DNA of 64,000 nucleotides from Streptomyces eurythermus. GTDB lineage: Bacteria; Actinomycetota; Actinomycetes; Streptomycetales; Streptomycetaceae. The position numbers and the translations under genes were made by a program. Below the pieces are notes generated by a model, which was given only the letters and a program-made list of their open reading frames with translations, was not told where the DNA came from and did no database searches. Below, one piece after another: positions 44,829 through 55,621 of the stretch (position 1 is the first letter of the stretch; each line of letters begins with the position of its first letter). The stretch is taken from the NCBI RefSeq assembly GCF_014649115.1, contig NZ_BMSK01000015.1:186001-250000 (forward strand), given 5' to 3'.

Positions 44829-45935
44829 TCACTTCAGCCCGATCGCCGCGCAGGCGGACTTGTACTTGGCGGTGCAGATGTCCTCGGCCGAGTAGATGCC
44901 GTCGGCGATGACCGTGTCCTTGACGCTGCTCCTGGTCAGCGCGCTCACCTGGAGCAGCCGCGCCGGGATGTCCTTGGTGGTGGGGCTGTCCACCCGGTCC
45001 CGGGTGAGGGCGTCGAACTGGATGTCCTTGCCCTGGACGCGCATGACGGCCATCTGCGCGGCGGCCTCGGCCTCGTCCGGGTAGGACTTGTAGACGCTCA
45101 TGTACTGCTCGCCGGCCACGACCCGCTGCACCGCGTCCAGGTCGGCGTCCTGGCCGGTGACCGGGGGCAGACTGGTGACGCCGGCCGCCTTCAGGGCCTT
45201 GATGACACCGCCCGCCATGCCGTCGTTGGCGGAGTACACACCGGCGATGTTCGCCTTGCCGAGCTTGGCGATCGCCTTGGCCATGTTCGCCTCGGCGTTC
45301 TCCGGCTTCCAGTCCGTGGTGTCGTAGCTGTCGGCGATCGTCACCTTGCCGTTCAGCTCGGAGAGCGCGCCCTGCTTGAACTGCTTGGCGTTGGGGTCGG
45401 TGGGCGAGCCGTTCATCATCACGATCTTGTCGGAGATGTCGGCGGTCGAGCCCAGTGCCTCCATCAGGGTCCGGCCCTGCACCTCGCCGACCAGCTCGTT
45501 GTCGAAGGAGACATAGGCGTCGATCGGCCCCTCGGCCAGGCGGTCGTAGGCGATGACCGGGATGCCCGCGTCCTTGGCCTTCTGCACCTCGCCGGCGATG
45601 GCGTGCGCGTCCACCGCGTCCAGCAGGATGACGTCGGCCTTGGCGTCGATCATGTTCCGCAGCTGCTCGACCTGGCGGGCGGCGCTCGCCTCGGCGTTGG
45701 CGTACTCGACCTTGCCCTTGTTCTTGGTGAGTTCGGCGACCTTGCGCTTGATGATGGGGTAGTCGAACTTGTCGTAGCGGGTGTTGGCCTTCTCCGGCAG
45801 CAGCAGGCCCACGGTGACGTCGTCGCCCTTGGTCGGGCTCGCGCTCGCCCCGTCCTCCGACGCGTTCAGCACGCCGCAGCCGGCGAGCGAGAGGGTCATC
45901 GTGGAGGCGGCCACGGATATGGCGATACGACGCAT
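44829..45935 (-). CDS. Sugar-binding lipoprotein (XylF-like), orphan
   Basis: 368 residues, periplasmic-binding-protein type 1 fold of sugar ABC importers. ATG 45935 starts a lipoprotein signal with lipobox LAGC. The body has VGLLLPEKANTRYDKFDYPII, DVILLDAVDAHAIAGEV, VIAYDRL, GVYSANDGMAGGVIKAL and VTGQDADLDAVQRVVAGEQ, all typical of xylose/ribose-binding members. No permease or ATPase gene is next to it, so it either serves a transporter encoded elsewhere or acts as a receptor. A promoter with an overlapping palindrome lies just upstream. Confidence 0.9.
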   Translation of the reverse strand: MRRIAISVAASTMTLSLAGCGVLNASEDGASASPTKGDDVTVGLLLPEKANTRYDKFDYPIIKRKVAELTKNKGKVEYANAEASAARQVEQLRNMIDAKADVILLDAVDAHAIAGEVQKAKDAGIPVIAYDRLAEGPIDAYVSFDNELVGEVQGRTLMEALGSTADISDKIVMMNGSPTDPNAKQFKQGALSELNGKVTIADSYDTTDWKPENAEANMAKAIAKLGKANIAGVYSANDGMAGGVIKALKAAGVTSLPPVTGQDADLDAVQRVVAGEQYMSVYKSYPDEAEAAAQMAVMRVQGKDIQFDALTRDRVDSPTTKDIPARLLQVSALTRSSVKDTVIADGIYSAEDICTAKYKSACAAIGLK

Positions 45936-45986
45936 TCGGGGGCTCACTTCAGGTGTGGTACGGAGGGGTACTGCGCTACGACCAGA

Positions 45987-46025
45987 TGTCTGAAAAGACA
46001 ACGCGGAGCGCCCACCCGGCGTCAA
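45987..46025 (-). promoter_or_regulatory. Promoter with overlapping operator for the lipoprotein gene
   Basis: On the minus strand, -35 TTGACG (46025-46020), 18-base spacer, -10 TTGTCT (46001-45996). The -10 overlaps the inverted repeat TGTCT-GAAA-AGACA (45987-46000), a likely repressor site. About 52 bases separate it from the ATG. Confidence 0.55.
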
Positions 46026-46226
46026 GAAAAATCACTTAACGAGTGCGCAACACCACGCTCAGCTGCCTCTGTGAAGGTCACGCGAAACCACCTGCAAGGG
46101 GCCTTTACCGGCCCTCCATTCCAAGGAAGTTCACGGGACGGCCAGACCCGTACAACCAACCCGGTTCCCCATGAGTCGTGATCGCCGGCGGCCGCGGGCC
46201 GCACTCCGATTCGATCAGAGGAACGA

Positions 46227-47672
46227 ATGAACCCAGCCAGACGAGCGACCGCGACGGCGGTCGTGCTCGCCGCAGCCGGCGCCCTGCTGAGCGCCGTCGC
46301 CCCCACCGCGTCCGCCGCCGCGACCTGCGCCTCCCCCACCTACCAGCGGCAGTTCTTCGCGAACACCACCTTCACGGGCACCCCGAAGAAGACGGACTGC
46401 GACACCGCCGTGGCCGAGAAGTGGGGCACCGGCGCCCCGGCCACCGGCCTGCCCAAGGACAACTTCGGCGTCCGCTGGACGGTGACCCGCGACTTCGGCT
46501 CCGGCGGGCCCTTCGCCCTGCCGGTCACCGCCCAGGACGGCATCCGGGTCTACCTGGACGGCACCCGCAAGGTCGACCTGTGGAAGAACGTCTCCACGAC
46601 CCAGAAGAAGACCGTCAACGTCACGATCCCGTCCGGCAGGCACACGCTCCGCGTGGACTTCGTCAACTGGACCGGCGCCGCGGACGTCTCCTTCTCCTAC
46701 ACCCCCCGCACCACGCCGGATGTGGACAAGGTCAAGCCCCTGGTGCCGTCCGGGGACTCGGTGTCGTACGACGCCGTGACCGGCCGGGCCAAGGTGAGCT
46801 GGTCGAAGAACAAGGAGATGGACCTCGCCGGTTACCGCGTCTACCGGCGGCCGAGCGGCTCCCCGTTCAAGGCCGTGCCGCTGGCGGCGACCACCGGCAC
46901 GAGCTACACCGACACCACCCTCCCGGTGACCGGCGAGAGCTTCTACTACGAGGTCCGCGCCTACGACAAGGCCGGCAACGAGTCCGCCGGAACGGCCGAC
47001 AAGCCCGTCACCACAGCCGACCGCACCGCGCCGGGCGCGCCCTCCGGCCTGGAGGTCACCGACGCCTCCGAGGAGAACGGGCTGGGTCTTGGCTGGAGTT
47101 CCGTCCCCGGCGCGGCCTCCTACCGGGTCTACCGGGCGACGAGCGCGAACGGCACGTACACCCGCCTCGGCAGCGCGGCGGAGCCGTCCTACCGGGACGC
47201 CACGGCCGTGGTGGGCACCGCCTACGCCTACCAGGTGACCGCGGTGGACGCGGCGGGCAACGAGTCCGCCCGGTCCGCCGCCCTGACCGGCACGCGCCGG
47301 GACGTCACCCCGCCACCGCCCGTCACCGGGCTGAAGGCCACCCCGACCGACGACGGCTTCGAGCTGACCTGGGACCGGAACCCGGCGCCCGACCTGCTGC
47401 GGTACTCCGTCCACGGGGGCCTGCTCCTCAGCGACGGCGAGGACAGCGTCTGCGCCGCCTCCGAGGTCGCCTGGCTGACGCCCGATGTCACCTCCTACCG
47501 GTACACCACGGTCCCCGACGGCGAGGACCGCTGCTTCTTCGTCGACGCCGTCGACGCGTCGGGGAACTCCATCTACAAGCTGACCGGCGAGGCCGACGTG
47601 GTGGTCGCCACCGAGCTGGGCGCACCGGCGGAGCCGGGCACCGAGCCCGCCACCGGCGGCGCCGGAGCGTAG
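46227..47672 (+). CDS. Secreted PA14 / fibronectin type III protein
   Basis: 481 residues. A Sec signal peptide (about 1-31, cleavage near ASA-AA) leads to a PA14-like beta-barrel (about 38-160: QRQFFANTTFTG, FGVRWTVTRDFGSGG, IRVYLDGTRKVDLW) and then three Fn3 domains (165-265, 270-360, 363-460) with repeated AYDKAGNESA / AVDAAGNESA strands. No catalytic domain is seen, so it likely binds carbohydrate or other surface polymers. A strong terminator follows immediately. GAGGAAC lies upstream of the ATG. Confidence 0.88.
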   Translation: MNPARRATATAVVLAAAGALLSAVAPTASAAATCASPTYQRQFFANTTFTGTPKKTDCDTAVAEKWGTGAPATGLPKDNFGVRWTVTRDFGSGGPFALPVTAQDGIRVYLDGTRKVDLWKNVSTTQKKTVNVTIPSGRHTLRVDFVNWTGAADVSFSYTPRTTPDVDKVKPLVPSGDSVSYDAVTGRAKVSWSKNKEMDLAGYRVYRRPSGSPFKAVPLAATTGTSYTDTTLPVTGESFYYEVRAYDKAGNESAGTADKPVTTADRTAPGAPSGLEVTDASEENGLGLGWSSVPGAASYRVYRATSANGTYTRLGSAAEPSYRDATAVVGTAYAYQVTAVDAAGNESARSAALTGTRRDVTPPPPVTGLKATPTDDGFELTWDRNPAPDLLRYSVHGGLLLSDGEDSVCAASEVAWLTPDVTSYRYTTVPDGEDRCFFVDAVDASGNSIYKLTGEADVVVATELGAPAEPGTEPATGGAGA

Positions 47673-47675
47673 AAG

Positions 47676-47704
47676 AAGAGGGGCCCGGTGTCCGGGCCCC
47701 TCTT
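47676..47704. terminator. Bidirectional terminator between Fn3 gene and hspR
   Basis: Perfect 13-bp stem AAGAGGGGCCCGG / CCGGGCCCCTCTT with a three-base loop, between convergent genes. Confidence 0.88.
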
Positions 47705-47725
47705 CACATGCGCCTGTACGCGCCG

Positions 47726-48196
47726 TCAGTCCTGCTGTTGCTGCCGCTTGGGCCGCCACACCACCAGCGCGCTGGTCTGCTGGACCTCCTGGTACGGCAC
47801 CAGGTCGCGCCGGTAGGAGGCGTGCACCGCGGCCTCGCGCTGGCGCATCGCCGCCGCCGCGCCGTCCAGGGCCGCCTCCAGCTCCGCGACCCGGGACTGG
47901 AGCGCGGCGACCTGGTTCTCCAGCTCGATGATCCGCTTGATGCCGGCCAGGTTGATGCCCTCGTCCTGCGACAACTGCTGCACCTGGCGGAGCAGTTCGA
48001 TGTCACGGGCCGAGTAGCGCCGCCCCCGGCCGGCGGTGCGGTCGGGGGAGACCAGGCCCAGACGGTCGTACTGGCGCAGCGTCTGCGGGTGGAGTCCGGA
48101 GAGCTGGGCCGCCACCGAGATGACGTAGACCGGGGTCTCATCGGTCAGTTCGTACGGTGAGAAACCCCCGCGCTGGCGGGGACGACGGCCATCCAT
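47726..48196 (-). CDS. hspR: Heat-shock repressor HspR
   Basis: A 156-residue MerR-family regulator. The winged helix part is VYVISVAAQLSGLHPQTLRQYDRLGLVSP with RGRRYSARDIELLRQVQQLS, and a coiled coil (LENQVAALQSRVAELEAALDG) follows. HspR with DnaK as co-repressor binds HAIR operators; these are seen here upstream of dnaK and clpB, and hspR is the last gene of the dnaK operon, giving autoregulation. ATG 48196 is preferred (GGGAG eight bases upstream); a TTG at 48205 would overlap dnaJ. Confidence 0.95.
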   Translation of the reverse strand: MDGRRPRQRGGFSPYELTDETPVYVISVAAQLSGLHPQTLRQYDRLGLVSPDRTAGRGRRYSARDIELLRQVQQLSQDEGINLAGIKRIIELENQVAALQSRVAELEAALDGAAAAMRQREAAVHASYRRDLVPYQEVQQTSALVVWRPKRQQQQD

Positions 48197-48201
48197 CTCT
48201 C

Positions 48202-49368
48202 TCAAGCTCCCTTCGCGGCCTCGAACAGCTCCGCCCGCGGGTCCTCGCCCGCGGTCGCCTCGCGATACGCCTCCAGCGCGTCACGAGCCTTCCCCGACAG
48301 GTCCTTGGGAACACGCACCTCCACGGTGACCAGCAGATCGCCGCGGGTGCCGTCCTTGCGGACCGCGCCCTTGCCCCGGGCCCGCATCGTACGGCCGTTC
48401 GGGGTGCCGGGGGGCAGTTTCAGGGTGACGGGCGGGCCGCCGAGGGTCGGCACCCGCACCTCCCCGCCGAGGGCCGCCTCGGGATACGTCACCGGCACGG
48501 TGACGGTGAGGTTGTCGCCCTTGCGCCCGAACACCGGGTGCTCCCCGACGTGCACGACCACGTACAGATCGCCGGCCGGGCCGCCCCGCTCGCCGGGCGC
48601 GCCCTTGCCGCGCAGCCGGATGCGCTGGCCGTCGGTCACCCCCGCGGGGATGCGGACCTGCATCGTCCGCGACGACTTGGCGCGTCCGCTGCCCTTGCAC
48701 TCCTCGCAGGGGTGCTCGGCGATCAGACCGCGGCCCTTGCAGTCGGGGCAGGGGTCGGTGAGCGAGAAGCCGCCGCCGGAGCCCCGTGCGACCTGCCCGG
48801 TGCCGACGCAGGTCGGGCACACGCGCGGTGTGCCGTTCTTGTCGCCGGTGCCCGAACAGGCCTTGCAGGGCGCCTGGGAGGACATCCGCAGCGGCACCGT
48901 GGCGCCCTCGATGGCCTCCGTGAAGCTCAGCGTCACCTCGGACTCGACGTCCTGGCCGCGCCGGGGCTGGGTCCGCGGACCCGCGGCGCCGCCCCGGTTG
49001 AACAAGCCCCCGAAGACGTCACCGATGCCGCCGCCGAAGCCTCCGCCCTGGGCGGCGCCGCCGAACAGGTCGCCCAGGTCGAAGTTGAAGGAGCCGCCGG
49101 CCGCGCCCGGTCCGGGGCGGAAGCCGCCGTTGCCGAACAGCGCGCGCGCCTCGTCGTACTCCTTGCGCTTCTTGGGGTCGCCGAGGACGTCGTTCGCCTC
49201 GGAGATCTCCTTGAACCGCTCCTCGGCCTTGGTGTTGCCCTTGTTGGCGTCCGGGTGGAACTCGCGGGCGAGCTTCCGGTACGCCTTCTTGATCTCGGCC
49301 TCGGTGGCGTCCTTGGGGACGCCGAGGACCTTGTAGTAGTCCTTCTCGATGAAGTCCTTGGTGCTCAT
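48202..49368 (-). CDS. dnaJ: Co-chaperone DnaJ
   Basis: 388 residues. J domain with HPD (38-40), Gly/Phe-rich region (80-140), four CxxCxGxG zinc motifs (CKACSGTG, CPTCVGTG, CPDCKGRG, CEECKGSG) and the C-terminal substrate domain. It stimulates the DnaK ATPase. It is the third gene of dnaK-grpE-dnaJ-hspR, 33 bases after grpE. Confidence 0.97.
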   Translation of the reverse strand: MSTKDFIEKDYYKVLGVPKDATEAEIKKAYRKLAREFHPDANKGNTKAEERFKEISEANDVLGDPKKRKEYDEARALFGNGGFRPGPGAAGGSFNFDLGDLFGGAAQGGGFGGGIGDVFGGLFNRGGAAGPRTQPRRGQDVESEVTLSFTEAIEGATVPLRMSSQAPCKACSGTGDKNGTPRVCPTCVGTGQVARGSGGGFSLTDPCPDCKGRGLIAEHPCEECKGSGRAKSSRTMQVRIPAGVTDGQRIRLRGKGAPGERGGPAGDLYVVVHVGEHPVFGRKGDNLTVTVPVTYPEAALGGEVRVPTLGGPPVTLKLPPGTPNGRTMRARGKGAVRKDGTRGDLLVTVEVRVPKDLSGKARDALEAYREATAGEDPRAELFEAAKGA

Positions 49369-49401
49369 CCCCGACGTCCCTCCTTCCCCTGCGTTGTCAC
49401 G

Positions 49402-50069
49402 TCAGCCCTCGTCCGGGCCACCGTTCTCCTTGTCGCCGTCCGCCGCGGTGTTCTCCTCGGCGGCGTCCTCCGCCTGGTCCGCCTTGACGGACTGCGCGCC
49501 GGGCTGCGGCTCGGCCACGGCCACCCGCGCGGGGCGGATGGTGCGCTCGCCGATGCGATACCCCGGCTGGAGGATCGCCACGCAGGTCGTCTCCGTGACG
49601 TCCGGCGCGTAGCTGTGCATCAGGGCCTCGTGGATCGTCGGGTCGAAGGGCTCGCCCTCCTTGCCGAACTGCTGCAGGCCCATCTTGGCCGCGACGGTCT
49701 CCAGCGACTCGGCCACCGACTTGAAGCCGCCGACCAGTTCGCCGTGTTCCCGTGCCCGGCCGATGTCGTCGAGCACCGGGAGCAGCTCGGTCAGGAGGTT
49801 CGCCACGGCGATCTCCTTGACCGCGGCCCGGTCGCGCTCGACGCGGCGGCGGTAGTTCTGGTACTCGGCCTGGAGGCGCTGGAGGTCCGCCGTGCGCTCG
49901 CCGAGCGCCGTGCGCACCTGGTCCAGCTGGGCGACCAGGCCGGCGTTCTCTGCGTTCCCGTCCCCGGCCGGGGCCGCCCCCTCCTCGGAGGCGGCCTTCG
50001 GCTCGGCGTCGTCGGAGGTGGCGCCGGAGGGGACGTCGGGCTTCTCCTCGAAGCCCGGGGTCTCCTCCG

Positions 50070-50073
<4 letters not shown>
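49402..50073 (-). CDS. grpE: Nucleotide exchange factor GrpE
   Basis: 223 residues with a long N-terminal helix (AQLDQVRTALGERTADLQRLQAEYQNYRRR), the FDPTIHEAL and GYRIGERTIRPARVAVA signatures of the beta domain, and acidic disordered tails at both ends. It releases ADP from DnaK. The ATG overlaps the dnaK stop by four bases (50070-50073). Confidence 0.97.
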
Positions 50074-51905
<1,832 letters not shown>

Positions 51906-51924
51906 GGTTGATTCCTCCAGCTGA

Positions 51925-51997
51925 CTTGAGTGGAACAGGCTCAAGTGTGCCCGAGGAGACCCGCGGGGTCAACAGACCTGAGTCAAACGGACTCAAC
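51925..51997 (-). promoter_or_regulatory. dnaK promoter with two HAIR operators
   Basis: HAIR-1 CTTGAGT-N7-GCTCAAG (51925-51945) and HAIR-2 CCTGAGT-N7-ACTCAAC (51977-51997), centres 52 bases apart (five helical turns). On the minus strand a -35 TTGACC (51972-51967), 17-base spacer and -10 CACACT (51949-51944) place HAIR-1 across the -10 and HAIR-2 upstream of the -35. HspR could bind both and occlude or loop the promoter. The transferase gene upstream ends at 52000, only three bases from HAIR-2. Confidence 0.88.
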
Positions 51998-51999
51998 TC

Positions 52000-53025
52000 T
52001 TATCCGCTCCTTACACGCAAGTGCCCGCTGACCTGCGTAGACGCCGTACGAGGAGGGTGCTGGACAGGCATCCGAAGGAGTACGAGGGCGACCACGGCGA
52101 CGACGACCGCGCCGCCGACCCAGAGCGCGGCACCCTCCCCCGTCCACCCCGCGTGCACCAGTACCCCCACCAGCACCGAGGAGAACGAGGCCGCCCCCAG
52201 CAGCACGACCGATCCCGGCGGGGTGAGCCCGAGCCGGCGCAGCCGGTGCGCGAGGTGGTCCGGGCCGCGCCGCAGCAGCGGGCGCCGGGCGGTGGTCCGG
52301 GCGAGCACCACGAGCAGGGCGTCGGCGACGGCGACGGCACCCAGGCAGAACACCACCGCCGCGCTCGGCCCGAGCGCGTACCCCGCGCGCGTGAAGACGA
52401 CGGCGGAGGACAGCACGAACCCGGTGAACAGCGAGCCGCAGGCGCCGAGGCCGATCCGCGCGGGATGCCAGTTGTGCATCAGGAAGCCGGTGAGGGCGGC
52501 GGCGACCACGCTCAGCAGTACGGCGAGGCCGTCCATCACCTCGGCGGCGGCACAGGCGCCCACCCCGAAGGCGGTGATCACCCCGACCGTCCCGGCCAGC
52601 CCGTCGGCGTGGTCGAGCCCCCGGAAGGCGAGGGTGGTGAGCACGATCCAGCCGACGGCCAGCAGCCCGCCGGGCAGACCGGTGTCGTCGTAGGGCACCA
52701 CCCAGACCGCCGCCACGGCCGTCCCGGCGGCGAGCACGCGCGCGCGCAGCCGCCACACGTCGGCCACCAGGCCGAGGGCGGCGATCGCGGCGGCGGCCGT
52801 CAGCAGTTCCCCGACGCCCTCCCCGAGCGGGGCCACCCGGCTCCACTGCCCCATCCCGGCGACCAGGCAGGTGACGGCCACCACGGCGAGCCCGCCGAGC
52901 AGCGGGAGGGGACGCTGCCGGCGCCGGTCGAGGATCCCGGCCCGCAGGGCGGGCGCCCGGAGCGCCGCGGCGAGCACGGCGGTCAGGAGGAGGGCGGCGG
53001 TAGCGGCGGCGATCCCGTAGAGCAC
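52000..53025 (-). CDS. WecA/MraY-type phospho-sugar transferase
   Basis: 341 residues with about ten membrane helices; polyprenyl-phosphate sugar-1-phosphate transferase family (GT4). The catalytic Asp-rich loop reads FRGLDHADGLAGTVG, where family members usually have NLIDGLDGLA, and the cytosolic loop RRGPDHLAHRLRRLG corresponds to the HLHHRL motif, both shifted from consensus. It may transfer a hexosamine phosphate to undecaprenyl phosphate for wall teichoic acid or a polysaccharide, but the altered loop lowers certainty. Its stop abuts the dnaK operators. Confidence 0.75.
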   Translation of the reverse strand: MLYGIAAATAALLLTAVLAAALRAPALRAGILDRRRQRPLPLLGGLAVVAVTCLVAGMGQWSRVAPLGEGVGELLTAAAAIAALGLVADVWRLRARVLAAGTAVAAVWVVPYDDTGLPGGLLAVGWIVLTTLAFRGLDHADGLAGTVGVITAFGVGACAAAEVMDGLAVLLSVVAAALTGFLMHNWHPARIGLGACGSLFTGFVLSSAVVFTRAGYALGPSAAVVFCLGAVAVADALLVVLARTTARRPLLRRGPDHLAHRLRRLGLTPPGSVVLLGAASFSSVLVGVLVHAGWTGEGAALWVGGAVVVAVVALVLLRMPVQHPPRTASTQVSGHLRVRSG

Positions 53026-53157
53026 GGCTCTAAGGTAGGGGCGAAAGTATCAATTCGGTACGAATAACACGATCCGATTGCCTGGCGGCGATCCAGATCA
53101 CCCCGCGCTCTGCTGCATCCCGACGGAAGATGGGGGTAGTCTCAGACGGACTGCATA

Positions 53158-53175
53158 AGTTACCGCTTAGTAATG
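53158..53175. promoter_or_regulatory. Palindromic operator candidate upstream of Fe-S protein gene
   Basis: TTAC-N6-GTAA (53160-53173), about 50 bases before the Fe-S protein start. The form resembles operators of actinobacterial TetR-type fatty-acid regulators, but this is an impression and not a match to a defined consensus. A TAGTCT box lies upstream at 53137-53142. The rest of 53026-53225 shows no gene. Confidence 0.35.
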
Positions 53176-53225
53176 TTCGTCAGCCCAGACAGCTCGTTCC
53201 GACCGAGGCCGCTTCAGGAGCCCCA

Positions 53226-55508
53226 ATGCAACTCGCCGCGATCATCGTGTCGCTGGTCCTGATCGTGGTCGGCGTGGCACTGTTCGGCCGCGCCCTCCTC
53301 CAGATCTACAACCACATGCGGCTGGGCCAGCCGGTACCGGCCGGCACGCGGACCAACGATCCCACCCAGCGCACCCTGACCGTGGTCCGGGAGTTCCTCG
53401 GCCACACCCGGATGAACCGCTGGGGCATCGTGGGCGTGGCGCACTGGTTCGTCGCCGTCGGCTTCTTCACCCTGCTGCTGACGATCGTCAACGCGTTCGG
53501 GCAGCTGTTCAAGGCGGAATGGATCCTGCCGGTCCTCGGCGACTGGGCACCGTACAACGTCTACGTCGAGTTCATCGGCACGATGACCGTGATCGGCATC
53601 CTCGTGCTGATCGCGGTCCGCCAGCTGAGCCACCCGCGCGACCCGGGCCGCAAGTCCCGCTTCGCCGGCTCCAACTTCGGCCAGGCGTACTTCGTCGAGA
53701 CCGTCATCCTCATCGTCGGCGTCTGCATCTTCATGCTGCACGCCCTCGAAGGCGCCCAGCACCACGTCGACGGCTACGAGGCCTCGTTCTTCATCTCGTA
53801 CCCGGTCGTCGCCTGGCTGCGCGAGATGGACCTCTCCACGCTCCAGAACCTCACCTACTTCTTCGCCGGCCTGAAGATCGCGACCAGCTTCATCTGGATG
53901 ATCACGGTCTCGCTGAAGACCGACATGGGTGTGGCCTGGCACCGCTTCCTGGCCTTCCCGAACATCTGGTTCAAGCGCAACGCCGACGGCTCCACCGCGC
54001 TCGGCGCGCTCCAGCCCATGACCTCGGGCGGCAAGCCGATCGACTTCGAGGACCCGGGCGAGGACGACGTCTTCGGCGTCTCCCAGGTCGAGCAGTTCTC
54101 CTGGAAGGGCCTGCTGGACTTCTCCACCTGCACCGAGTGCGGCCGCTGCCAGTCGCAGTGCCCCGCCTGGAACACCGGCAAGCCGCTCTCGCCGAAGCTG
54201 CTGATCATGTCCCTGCGGGACCACGCGCACGCCAAGGCGCCGTACCTGCTCGCGGGCGGCGGCAAGACCATGGAGGGCGAGGAGAAGGCGACCGAGGAGC
54301 AGCTCGCCTCGGTGCCCGCGGCCGCGCTGGCCGAGGCCGAGCGCCCGCTGATCGGCACCGCCGAGGAGAACGGCGTCATCGACCCGGACGTGCTGTGGTC
54401 CTGCACCACCTGCGGCGCCTGCGTCGAGCAGTGCCCGGTGGACATCGAGCACGTCGACCACATCGTGGACATGCGCCGCTACCAGGTGATGATCGAGAGC
54501 GCCTTCCCCTCCGAGGCGGGCACGATGCTCAAGAACCTGGAGAAGAAGGGCAACCCCTGGGGCCTGGCGAAGAAGCAGCGCCTGGAGTGGACCAAGGAGG
54601 TCGACTTCGAGGTCCCGGTCGTCGGCAAGGACATCGAGGACCTCACCGAGGTCGAGTACCTGTACTGGGTCGGCTGCGCCGGTGCCCTGGAGGACCGCGC
54701 CAAGAAGACCACCAAAGCCTTCGCCGAGCTGCTGCACATCGCGGGCGTGAAGTTCGCGATCATGGGCGGCGACGAGAAGTGCACCGGTGACTCCGCCCGC
54801 CGCCTGGGCAACGAGCCGTTGTTCCAGGAGCTGGGCATGGAGAACGTCATGGCCCTGAACACGGCGTTCGGCGAGGAACTGGACGACGACGGCAAGGTCA
54901 CCCCGGAGTCGCGGAAGCCGAAGTCCGCGAAGAAGATCGTCGCGACCTGCCCGCACTGCCTGAACACGATCGGCAACGAGTACCCGCAGCTCGGCGGCGA
55001 CTACGAGGTCATCCACCACACCCAGCTGCTCCAGCACCTGGTGGACGAGGGCAAGCTGATCCCCGTCACCCCGGTCGAGGGCATCATCACCTACCACGAC
55101 CCCTGCTACCTGGGCCGCCACAACAAGATCTACACGCCCCCGCGCGAGATCATCGGCAAGGTCCCGGGCCTCAGGAACGAGGAGATGCACCGCCACAAGG
55201 AACGCGGCTTCTGCTGCGGCGCCGGCGGCGCCCGGATGTGGATGGAGGAGCGGATCGGCAAGCGCATCAACAACGAGCGCGTCGACGAGGCCCTGTCCCT
55301 CAACCCGGACATCGTCTCCACCGCCTGCCCGTTCTGCCTCGTCATGCTCACCGACTCGGTGAACGGCAAGAAGAACGACGGCAAGGCGAAGGAGTCGATC
55401 CAGGTGGTCGACGTCGCCCAGCTGCTCCTGGAGTCCGTCAAGACGCCGGTCGACCCGGCGGGTGACGCGGAGACCGAGAGCGCGCCGGAGCCGGAGCCGG
55501 TGAAGTAG
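53226..55508 (+). CDS. Membrane Fe-S oxidoreductase (HdrD/GlpC-like with nitrate-reductase-gamma domain)
   Basis: 760 residues. The first 250 hold five to six membrane helices of the NarI/gamma-cytochrome type. Two [4Fe-4S] motifs follow (CTECGRCQSQCP near 300, CTTCGACVEQCP near 391) and two CCG domains (WVGCAGALED near 482, GFCCGAGGARMW near 660). The design matches quinone-linked disulfide-reductase-like proteins that pass electrons from ETF or other donors to menaquinone. AGGAG precedes the ATG. A perfect terminator follows. The electron donor is not in the window. Confidence 0.88.
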   Translation: MQLAAIIVSLVLIVVGVALFGRALLQIYNHMRLGQPVPAGTRTNDPTQRTLTVVREFLGHTRMNRWGIVGVAHWFVAVGFFTLLLTIVNAFGQLFKAEWILPVLGDWAPYNVYVEFIGTMTVIGILVLIAVRQLSHPRDPGRKSRFAGSNFGQAYFVETVILIVGVCIFMLHALEGAQHHVDGYEASFFISYPVVAWLREMDLSTLQNLTYFFAGLKIATSFIWMITVSLKTDMGVAWHRFLAFPNIWFKRNADGSTALGALQPMTSGGKPIDFEDPGEDDVFGVSQVEQFSWKGLLDFSTCTECGRCQSQCPAWNTGKPLSPKLLIMSLRDHAHAKAPYLLAGGGKTMEGEEKATEEQLASVPAAALAEAERPLIGTAEENGVIDPDVLWSCTTCGACVEQCPVDIEHVDHIVDMRRYQVMIESAFPSEAGTMLKNLEKKGNPWGLAKKQRLEWTKEVDFEVPVVGKDIEDLTEVEYLYWVGCAGALEDRAKKTTKAFAELLHIAGVKFAIMGGDEKCTGDSARRLGNEPLFQELGMENVMALNTAFGEELDDDGKVTPESRKPKSAKKIVATCPHCLNTIGNEYPQLGGDYEVIHHTQLLQHLVDEGKLIPVTPVEGIITYHDPCYLGRHNKIYTPPREIIGKVPGLRNEEMHRHKERGFCCGAGGARMWMEERIGKRINNERVDEALSLNPDIVSTACPFCLVMLTDSVNGKKNDGKAKESIQVVDVAQLLLESVKTPVDPAGDAETESAPEPEPVK

Positions 55509-55526
55509 CTCCGCTCCCCCCGACGT

Positions 55527-55563
55527 ACGGCGCCCCCTGCTTCGCACAGGCAGGGGGCGCCGT
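55527..55563. terminator. Terminator 3' of the Fe-S protein gene
   Basis: Perfect 13-bp stem ACGGCGCCCCCTG / CAGGGGGCGCCGT (55527-55539 with 55551-55563), eleven-base loop, between convergent genes. Confidence 0.88.
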
Positions 55564-55621
55564 CGTGTCCTGGGCATCCGGCTCAGGTGTCGTCGGGGCC
55601 GGTATCCGCTGTCGGCCCGGC

